From Sedimentisphaerales bacterium (lineage in GTDB: Bacteria; Planctomycetota; Phycisphaerae; Sedimentisphaerales; Anaerobacaceae): a DNA stretch of 8,333 bases. Positions 1 to 5,438 of the stretch are shown here, piece by piece (the first letter of the stretch is position 1; each line of letters starts with the position of its first letter). The stretch covers positions 1 to 8,333 of the forward strand of contig DAOVMB010000084.1 in the NCBI GenBank assembly GCA_030630905.1. The letters are read 5' to 3'. Below the pieces are notes generated by a model that was not told the DNA's origin, did no database searches, and saw nothing but the letters and a program-made list of their open reading frames with translations. A program made the position numbers and the translations under genes.

Positions 1-154
1 CGGCTCGAAACTCGTCTCTTTAGAGGGCCCGATCACTGTCAATCGTGTTGTAAAAAGAGCATTGCCTTGCATCGGCAAAGTGTACAATCTAATGGTCAGA
101 AACTCGGAGCGGTATTTAGTGGGTAAAGATGGAATCGTTGTACGCGATTGGTAG
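1..154 (+). CDS. 3' end of a protein ending in a Hint-like (hedgehog/intein) fold, partial
   Basis: The frame starting at base 2 is open to a TAG at 152-154 and gives 50 residues; the start of the gene lies outside the window. The tail contains KVYNLMVRNSERYLVGKDG followed by IVVRDW. This matches the end of Hint domains (PT-HINT/intein type), where a strand of the form VYNLxVxxxHxYxVGxxGVLVHN closes the fold. The preceding residues (SLEGPITVNRVVKRALPCIGK) also fit the short strands before that motif. Two expected features are absent: the His before the Tyr is replaced (NSERY), and the closing His-Asn is RDW. The domain may therefore be a structural relative that does not splice or cleave, or the similarity may be only local. 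The N-terminal nucleophile cannot be seen. A terminator follows 75 nt after the stop, so this is the last gene of its transcript. I am sure it is coding and moderately sure of the fold. Confidence 0.6.
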   Translation, partial: GSKLVSLEGPITVNRVVKRALPCIGKVYNLMVRNSERYLVGKDGIVVRDW

Positions 155-179
155 CCATCTGTATTGATGGGATCCCATC
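155..179 (+). other. Alternating complementary arms just after the stop codon
   Basis: CCATC at 155-159, GATGG at 166-170 and CCATC at 175-179 form three arms in which the middle one can pair with either neighbour. Bases 166-179 (GATGGGATCCCATC) are also a perfect 14-base palindrome. The element starts at the first base after the TAG of the upstream gene. It could add mRNA 3'-end structure ahead of the main terminator or be a protein-binding site. No function can be assigned from sequence alone. Confidence 0.3.
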
Positions 180-228
180 GTTCGATTGCGTGATTGCATA
201 GATATAGTCCCTGCATTTGTTTTTGACG

Positions 229-266
229 GGCGGCCTTGTGTGTGAGCATAAGGCCGCCTGTTTATT
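229..266 (+). terminator. Intrinsic (Rho-independent) terminator of the upstream gene
   Basis: GGCGGCCTT (229-237) pairs perfectly with AAGGCCGCC (250-258). Three further inner pairs (G238-T249 wobble, T239-A248, G240-C247) reduce the loop to six bases. A T-rich stretch (TGTTTATT, 259-266) follows the stem. The GC-rich stem, short loop and trailing U tract fit a classic terminator for the gene ending at 154, and it separates that gene from the efflux operon. The U tract is interrupted by a G and an A, so efficiency may be moderate. Confidence 0.75.
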
Positions 267-327
267 GATGTAGAAAGCAACAGAATAACTGAGAAACGTT
301 AACTTTACATTTCTTGTGTCCTCCGTC

Positions 328-356
328 TTGATTTTTGCCGGCCTCGATGTTATAAT
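328..356 (+). promoter_or_regulatory. Sigma70-type promoter of the efflux operon
   Basis: A -35 box TTGATT (328-333, four of six consensus bases) is separated by exactly 17 nt from a perfect -10 box TATAAT (351-356). Transcription would start near 363, giving a leader of about 55 nt before the ATG at 419. It lies downstream of the terminator at 229-266 and is the only good promoter I see before the adaptor gene, so it likely drives both pump genes. Confidence 0.7.
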
Positions 357-369
357 GTATATATCAACG

Positions 370-394
370 ATGGCTCATATTGTCGAGTAGCCAT
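370..394 (+). promoter_or_regulatory. Inverted repeat in the operon leader, possible operator or leader hairpin
   Basis: ATGGCT (370-375) and AGCCAT (389-394) are perfect 6-base inverted arms with a 13-nt spacer. They lie just downstream of the predicted transcription start of the efflux operon. A dyad in this position could be the binding site of a local repressor, as is common for RND pumps, or a small mRNA hairpin ahead of the ribosome binding site (AAAGG, 406-410). No regulator gene is visible in the window. Confidence 0.3.
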
Positions 395-418
395 TTATAT
401 TAAATAAAGGTACAGCCG

Positions 419-1516
419 ATGGGTGATAAATCGACTAAAAAGGGTAAGACAAATAATAACTGGTTGCGTCGGAATGCCATTAAGGCGGTCATCATTCTCG
501 TTGCGATAGCAGTATTAGCCGCAATTATGAAAATGCCGGCGAAAAAACGGGAAGCTCCCGCAACCGAAGCGCCGCCGGTAAACGTTACAGTCATGACCGT
601 AACGGCAGAACCGCAGCTTGCCGACACATTCGATCTGCCTGCTGTGGTCGAGCCAAACCGGATCGTTACGGTTTCTGCCGAGGTCAGCGGCCGCGTCGAA
701 CGCATTCCTCCGGAGGAGGGCAACAAAGTAAGCGCCGGAGACCTGCTCATCAAGCTCAATACGGACCTCATACTGCCCGAATTCGAGAGCGCCAAGGCGC
801 AGGCCGAGCGGGACCAAATCGAGTTCGACCGAATGACGAACTTAACTAAAGGAAACGCCGCCACCCAGCGAGACCTGGATAATGCTACCTTTCAGCTTGC
901 TATCAGCAAGGCCCGTCTCGAAGGAATCCGCGCCCGTCTGGAACGTACCAGCATTTTCGCGCCCACAACCGGAGTGCTCAACGATCTGCTCATTGAGGAG
1001 GGCGAATTCGTCGATACCGGCAATCCCGTGGCCCAGGTAGTTGATACCGATACAGTGAAAGTAGTTGTTGAAATTCCCGAACGCGACATTGCTTTTTTCG
1101 CCATTGGCGAAAAGGCGGAGATCTTTGTGGACACAAAAGGCCAGGCCAGATCGCTGGTAGGAACAATTACGTTCATTAGCGAGCTGGCCGACCCAAAAAC
1201 CCGAACCACGCGAACGGAGATAACCCTGGGTAACAAGGAACGGCTCCTGCGGAGCGGGCAGATCGTGCATGTCCGCCTGACGCGTCGAATCCTCAAAGAC
1301 GCCGTCCTGATCCCGCTGCTGGCCGTGATCCCGATGGAGGACAGCAAGGCCGTCTACGTTGTCAATTCCTCGCTGGCCAAGCGCCGCGAAGTCGAACTCG
1401 GCATCATCAGGGGTTATCATGTGCAAGTCACGCACGGCTTGGAGCCGGGCGATAAGCTCATCATCGCCGGCCATCGCTTCGTCGCACCGGGACAGAAGGT
1501 GAATATCGTACCGTAG
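419..1516 (+). CDS. RND efflux pump periplasmic adaptor (HlyD/membrane fusion protein family)
   Basis: This 365-residue protein is the adaptor that links an inner-membrane RND permease to an outer-membrane channel in a tripartite pump. It has a positively charged start (K, R and N rich, 1-20) and one hydrophobic segment (about 21-37) that acts as a membrane anchor or signal; there is no lipobox Cys. A Pro-rich linker follows. The first half of the biotinyl-lipoyl domain is at about 82-114 (VSAEVSGRVERIPPEEGNKV), an alpha-helical hairpin at about 117-177, and the second lipoyl half at about 178-209 (IFAPTTGVLNDLLIEEGEFV). A beta-barrel and membrane-proximal domain runs to the end (GLEPGDKLIIAGHRFVAPGQ). 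Length and order match the AcrA/MexA class; the helical hairpin is short. AAAGG (406-410) lies 8 nt before the ATG, supporting this start. The permease gene begins 14 nt downstream. Substrate cannot be told. Confidence 0.93.
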   Translation: MGDKSTKKGKTNNNWLRRNAIKAVIILVAIAVLAAIMKMPAKKREAPATEAPPVNVTVMTVTAEPQLADTFDLPAVVEPNRIVTVSAEVSGRVERIPPEEGNKVSAGDLLIKLNTDLILPEFESAKAQAERDQIEFDRMTNLTKGNAATQRDLDNATFQLAISKARLEGIRARLERTSIFAPTTGVLNDLLIEEGEFVDTGNPVAQVVDTDTVKVVVEIPERDIAFFAIGEKAEIFVDTKGQARSLVGTITFISELADPKTRTTRTEITLGNKERLLRSGQIVHVRLTRRILKDAVLIPLLAVIPMEDSKAVYVVNSSLAKRREVELGIIRGYHVQVTHGLEPGDKLIIAGHRFVAPGQKVNIVP

Positions 1517-1530
1517 AGGAAATAGCCGCT

Positions 1531-4500
1531 ATGCTCCTTACCGACCTTGCCATTAAAAATCGCACAACGGTTGCCGTACTGGGCCTTATCATCATCCTCA
1601 TGGGCGGCTACAGCTACCTCACGCTGCCGCGCGAGGCGGCCCCGGATATCCCCATTCCCTTCATCCTGGTCACTACAACCTATGAGGGAGTCTCGCCGGA
1701 GGATATGGAGACCTCCGTGACGATGAAGATCGAGAAGGAACTCAACGGCATCAGGGGTATCGAGGAAATTACTTCCAGCAGCGCCGAGGGTATGTCCTTG
1801 ATCAGCGTGGAATTTGCACCGGACGTACCCAGCGAAGCAGCCCTGCAGCGCGTGCGCGACCGGGTCGACCTCGCCAAGGGGGAACTGCCGATGGACGCCG
1901 AGGAGCCGGTGATTAAAGAAATCAACTTCGCCGAGCTGCCTATAATGCTTATAAGTCTCTCCGGCGAAGTCTCGCCCGTCCAGCTCAAGGAGGTCGCCGA
2001 CGATGTGCAGGATGTGCTTGAAGCCGTGCCCGGTGTGCTTAAGGTGGAGATGATGGGTGATTTGGAGCCCGAAGTCCGGTTAGAGTTCGATCCCGACCGG
2101 GTGGCCTCGTATAACCTGATGATCCCGGAGATTCTTGCTCTGATTCCATCGGAAAATGTCAATATCTCCGCGGGCGGCCTGGAGACGGAGGGGACGAAAT
2201 TCAACGTTCGCATTCCAGCCGAGTTCGTCACGCCGGAGGAGGTGGACCATTTGCTGCTGACTGTGCGGGACGGCAAGCCCATCTATTTGTCCGATGTCGC
2301 CAAAGTAAATTATATGTTCAAGGACCGTAGCAGTTACTCGCGCCTGAATGGTGTTCCGAATATCACGCTGAGTATTACAAAGCGAGTTGGAGCCAACGCC
2401 GTAGAGGTTTCCGATTATATCAAGGTGGTGATTAACAAAGCACAGGAGCAGGCCAAGGGCATGTTGAAGTTTGATATTACTTTCGACATGTCGAAGATGG
2501 TCCGTAACATGGTCGCCGACCTGGAAAATAATATCTTCTCAGCGCTGGTTCTGGTGACGGCAGTGTTGCTGCTGTTCCTCGGCTGGCGCCCGAGTTCGAT
2601 TGTTGCGATGGTAATTCCCCTGAGTATGTTGATCACCTTCTTCCTCGTCCAGATGCTGGACTACACGATGAACATGATCGTGCTGTTCAGCCTTGTGCTG
2701 GTGCTGGGGATGCTGGTCGATAACGCCATTGTCATTGTGGAGAACATCTTTCGGCATCTTCAGCTTGGGCATAATCGCGTTGAGGCGGCCATACTCGGGG
2801 CCAGGCAGGTCGCCTGGCCGATCACAACCTCGACGTTCACCACGGTCTGTGCGTTTCTGCCGATGATGTTCTGGCCGGGGATCATGGGCGATTTCATGAA
2901 GTACCTGCCCATCACCCTGACCCTCGGCTTGCTGGCCTCACTCTTCGTAGGACTCGTATTTAATCCGGCGATCTGTTCTGTCTGGGCGAGTTGCTCACCG
3001 ACGCGGCGACAAACTGACCACTGGTTCATTCGGGGTTACAGTCGGTTTCTGCATGCCGGACTGAATAATCCGGGCCTGACCTTGTTTTTAGCGTTCTGCC
3101 TGCTGGTTGCTTTAGCGACCTTGTACGGCAAAATCGGCAAGGGCACGGAGTTCTTTCCGGAAGGCGACCCGGAGCGCGCTATGATCGGCATACGCGCCCC
3201 GCAAGGTACAAACATTCATGAAACCGACCGAATCGCACGCCTGATCGAGGATCGTATCCAACCATATAGGCCGTGGCTAAAGCACATCATCACGAACGTG
3301 GGATCTGGCGGGGGCGGTAACATGAATCTCATGGCCAGCACCGGCGGCCCGCACCTGGCCAATGTTACGCTCGTTTTCTATGACTACGCCGAGCGAGAGC
3401 GACCTTCCGTGGAAATCATCGCTGAGATCCGCAAAGCCATAGCCGACATCGCGGGCGCGGAGATTCGAGTCGAGAAGGAAGAAGAGGGCCCTCCGACCGG
3501 CGCGGCCGTCACGATCCGCGTCGTTGGAGAAGACTTCAAAACACTCGAACTCCTCAGCGAGCAGGCCAAGCGATTGATCTCCGATGTGCCTAATATTGTC
3601 AACTTGCGCAGCGATCTGGAGGCCACGCGTCCGGAACTGGCCTTTATTGTCGACCGTCGCGTCGCGATGCTTCTCGGCGTCAACACCGCTACTGTGGGAA
3701 ACTTTTTAAAAATGGCGATCTTCGGAACCAAGGTCGGGACCTATCGTGAGTTCAACGATGAGTACGACATAACCGTGCGCCTGCCGCTGGCCGAGCGGGT
3801 CAACATCGATGACATCTATCGGTTGCAGGTTCCAAACGCCGCCGGCGAGGCGATCCTGCTCAGCTCGCTGGGAAGGTTTGAATACCAGGGCGGATTCGGC
3901 ACAGTCAATCGAGTAAATCAGAAACGCGTTGTCACGCTTACCGCCGATGCCGAGGGACGCCTCAGCACCGAGGTGCTGTCAGACGTTCAGAGACGGCTGC
4001 ATCCCCTCGGGGATGCGCGCCTGGCCGAATGCGACGTGCGTGATTGGGAGGTGCTGCGCCGCGTGCTTCTGGAAGCGAGGAACGGATCTACGCCGGGTCC
4101 GGCCCAACGTATCTGGGAGGTGCTATCGGAAAAGGGCGGTATGCTGAGCTTCCTGTCAAAGGCACCGCAGGAGAATCTTGCGGCGGTGCTCTCGGCGCAG
4201 ACATCAGATAAAGAACAAAGGGAACAAATCCTTGTGTCCCTCAACGAGGTACTCAGAAAACCGACTTTTTATCACGCGGAGGCGTTCCCGAACCCGACTC
4301 TATCACAAAAAGCTGAGCAGTTACTAGAGCAAGGCCCAGAGATGCTGACTGAGGAGGAACTCCAGTTTCTCAATCGGGAGTTGCTCGTCTCATCGTGGCC
4401 AAATCTCATTGCTCCCAATATCCGGCTGGAACTACCAGCCAACTACGAAATCCGTTACGCCGGCGAAAAAGAAGAACAGGATGAAGCGCAGGCGTTTCTC

Positions 4501-5088
4501 TCAAAGGCGTTCGCTATCGCTCTTCTGCTGGTTACCATGGTCCTGGTGATTCAGTTCAACTCGCTTATGATACCGTTGATTATCATGACCACGGTTGTGC
4601 TTTCGCTGATCGGCGCTTTGATGGGTTTGCTGATCTGCGATTTGCCCTTCGGCATCATCATGACGGGAATAGGCATTATCAGCCTGGCCGGTGTGGTAGT
4701 GAACAACGCGATAGTATTGCTCGCCTACACGCGCCAGTTGCAGCAGAAGGGACTGGACTTCTTTTCTGCTGCCGCTGAGGCCGGTGTGACGCGCCTGCGG
4801 CCTGTAATGTTGACGGCGATGACTACGATCACCGGCCTGATCCCCATGGCCGTCGGGATATCCTTCGACATCCATACGTTCACGTGGGCGACCCGGAGTG
4901 AATCCACGCAGTGGTGGCGCAACATGGCGGTAGTCGTCATTTTCGGCCTGGGCTTCGCGACGATCCTGACGCTGGTTGTGGTCCCCTCGCTCTACGTCAT
5001 GCTCAGTCGGCTCTGGCTCCGGCTCGGATTCCAGGAAGTTGATGCCGAACATCCAAGGGGAAATCCAGATACAGTCACACCCCTATAG
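1531..5088 (+). CDS. RND-superfamily efflux permease (HAE/AcrB type) with an enlarged periplasmic loop
   Basis: This 1185-residue inner-membrane pump exports substrates using the proton gradient, with the adaptor encoded 14 nt upstream. The start MLLTDLAIKNRTT is typical, and GAGGA (1516-1520) is well spaced. TM1 is at about 13-32, followed by LPREAAPDIPIPF, a family signature. The first periplasmic loop spans about 33-334, TM2-6 about 335-480, TM7 about 514-534, the second periplasmic loop about 535-990, and TM8-12 about 993-1155. The TM4 relay motif is LVDNAIVIVEN with D397 and N398, where AcrB has two Asp. The TM10 motif is GVVVNNAIVLL with N1058 where AcrB has its essential Lys. These changes are common in the non-AcrB HAE branch. 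The usual length is about 1020-1060 residues; the excess is one block at about 824-963. No outer-membrane factor gene follows. Substrate is unknown; drug, lipid or solvent export are all possible. Confidence 0.94.
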   Translation: MLLTDLAIKNRTTVAVLGLIIILMGGYSYLTLPREAAPDIPIPFILVTTTYEGVSPEDMETSVTMKIEKELNGIRGIEEITSSSAEGMSLISVEFAPDVPSEAALQRVRDRVDLAKGELPMDAEEPVIKEINFAELPIMLISLSGEVSPVQLKEVADDVQDVLEAVPGVLKVEMMGDLEPEVRLEFDPDRVASYNLMIPEILALIPSENVNISAGGLETEGTKFNVRIPAEFVTPEEVDHLLLTVRDGKPIYLSDVAKVNYMFKDRSSYSRLNGVPNITLSITKRVGANAVEVSDYIKVVINKAQEQAKGMLKFDITFDMSKMVRNMVADLENNIFSALVLVTAVLLLFLGWRPSSIVAMVIPLSMLITFFLVQMLDYTMNMIVLFSLVLVLGMLVDNAIVIVENIFRHLQLGHNRVEAAILGARQVAWPITTSTFTTVCAFLPMMFWPGIMGDFMKYLPITLTLGLLASLFVGLVFNPAICSVWASCSPTRRQTDHWFIRGYSRFLHAGLNNPGLTLFLAFCLLVALATLYGKIGKGTEFFPEGDPERAMIGIRAPQGTNIHETDRIARLIEDRIQPYRPWLKHIITNVGSGGGGNMNLMASTGGPHLANVTLVFYDYAERERPSVEIIAEIRKAIADIAGAEIRVEKEEEGPPTGAAVTIRVVGEDFKTLELLSEQAKRLISDVPNIVNLRSDLEATRPELAFIVDRRVAMLLGVNTATVGNFLKMAIFGTKVGTYREFNDEYDITVRLPLAERVNIDDIYRLQVPNAAGEAILLSSLGRFEYQGGFGTVNRVNQKRVVTLTADAEGRLSTEVLSDVQRRLHPLGDARLAECDVRDWEVLRRVLLEARNGSTPGPAQRIWEVLSEKGGMLSFLSKAPQENLAAVLSAQTSDKEQREQILVSLNEVLRKPTFYHAEAFPNPTLSQKAEQLLEQGPEMLTEEELQFLNRELLVSSWPNLIAPNIRLELPANYEIRYAGEKEEQDEAQAFLSKAFAIALLLVTMVLVIQFNSLMIPLIIMTTVVLSLIGALMGLLICDLPFGIIMTGIGIISLAGVVVNNAIVLLAYTRQLQQKGLDFFSAAAEAGVTRLRPVMLTAMTTITGLIPMAVGISFDIHTFTWATRSESTQWWRNMAVVVIFGLGFATILTLVVVPSLYVMLSRLWLRLGFQEVDAEHPRGNPDTVTPL
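4000..4419 (+). other. About 140-residue insert within the RND second periplasmic loop
   Basis: This is a region inside the permease gene, residues about 824-963. Typical relatives run from a LSTEVLxDVQRRL segment almost directly into a LPANYEIRYAGE segment. Here about 140 residues separate them. The block reads as mostly helical and charged, with stretches such as DWEVLRRVLLEA, DKEQREQILVSLNEVL and TEEELQFLNRELL; it has no hydrophobic span and no Cys pair. The frame stays open and the family sequence resumes exactly, so it is a true in-frame insert rather than an assembly fault. It should lie on the periplasmic face near the docking region. I do not recognise the fold. Confidence 0.75.
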
Positions 5089-5142
5089 CAGGGACTTTAA
5101 TGCGAATTGCCTGCATCGGATAATATATCGTTTTGAAGCTCA

Positions 5143-5268
5143 GATTCTATATGATTAACGGATGACAATGGAATTGTAGGGTGGGCCTTGGCCCACCGAA
5201 CCGTTATGGTGGGGGCAGAGCCACCACCCTACGATTCTATATCGTAATCGGATGACAATAGGAATTGT
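5143..5268. repeat. Pair of ~36-nt imperfect direct repeats flanking a palindromic element
   Basis: Copy one is 5143-5177 and copy two is 5233-5268. Both begin GATTCTATAT, share CGGATGACAAT in the middle and end GGAATTGT, differing by a few indels and one or two substitutions. They lie directly on either side of the palindrome at 5176-5232. This could be a 90-nt tandem duplication that lost its second palindrome, or a repeat unit whose flanks were duplicated on insertion. A 36-nt target duplication would be far longer than usual for a transposon, so tandem duplication or slippage seems likelier. Confidence 0.7.
5176..5232. repeat. GTAGGGTGG...CCACCCTAC palindromic repeat (REP/MITE-like)
   Basis: The outer arms GTAGGGTGG (5176-5184) and CCACCCTAC (5224-5232) are perfect inverted repeats. 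Inside are two further hairpins. GGTGGGCC (5180-5187) pairs with GGCCCACC (5190-5197) across a TT loop. TGGTGG (5207-5212) pairs with CCACCA (5221-5226) around a short loop. The whole can fold as one long stem or as two stem-loops. Elements of this GTAGGGTGGGC... form are, from general knowledge, scattered in intergenic regions of many bacteria including cyanobacteria and planctomycetes. There is no coding capacity, so any mobility would need a transposase supplied elsewhere. Lying 87 nt after the pump operon, it may also stabilise or end that transcript, although no U tract follows. Confidence 0.75.
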
Positions 5269-5438
5269 GTAACTGCGATCATTCCAGTAGAAGAATGTTT
5301 GCGTTGTCAAGAAAAGTTTGGTAACCTGCTCGGACGTAATCTTCAGCGGCTTCGCTGAGTAGTAATGAATGGGATATCTCAAATAGGGATTTTTCTATTG
5401 TGACTTTCGTTTTTCATAGAAAGGTTGGTGAGTAAGCT
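5269..5438. other. Rest of the 350-nt intergenic region before the MscS-family gene
   Basis: The gene-free stretch spans 5089-5438. Its left part (5089-5142) holds nothing I can name, and its middle is the repeat module. The right part contains a small hairpin, TCAGCG (5343-5348) with CGCTGA (5353-5358) around a GCTT loop, and a weak 5-base dyad AATAG/CTATT (5382-5386, 5395-5399). A TTGTCA box at 5304-5309 resembles a -35 element but has no -10 at a proper distance. I could not define a promoter for the downstream gene, although one must presumably lie here. No convincing small ORF was seen. Confidence 0.4.

Noticed and set aside
842..1474. 210-codon open frame on the - strand within the adaptor gene
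   Set aside because: The + strand frame encodes a clear HlyD-type adaptor; the antisense product shows no domain or signal and is explained by codon bias of the real gene.
4000..4419. Possibility that the RND insert is a transposon, intein or misassembly
   Set aside because: No terminal repeats, no intein motifs and no frame break; both flanks continue the RND fold in frame, so a native protein insert is the simpler reading.
4501..5052. 183-codon open frame on the - strand across the end of the permease gene
   Set aside because: It is antisense to a well-recognised RND C-terminus, its product is a low-complexity mix of His, Gln, Arg and Asp typical of a reverse-strand shadow, and it has no family resemblance.
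5343..5358. Small GC-rich hairpin TCAGCG/CGCTGA as a terminator
   Set aside because: No T tract follows on either strand, and it lies 255 nt after the pump operon; there is not enough to call it a terminator.
5155..5382. 75-codon - strand frame in the intergenic region
   Set aside because: It runs through the palindrome and one direct repeat, so its sequence is dictated by repeat DNA, and the product has no recognisable feature.
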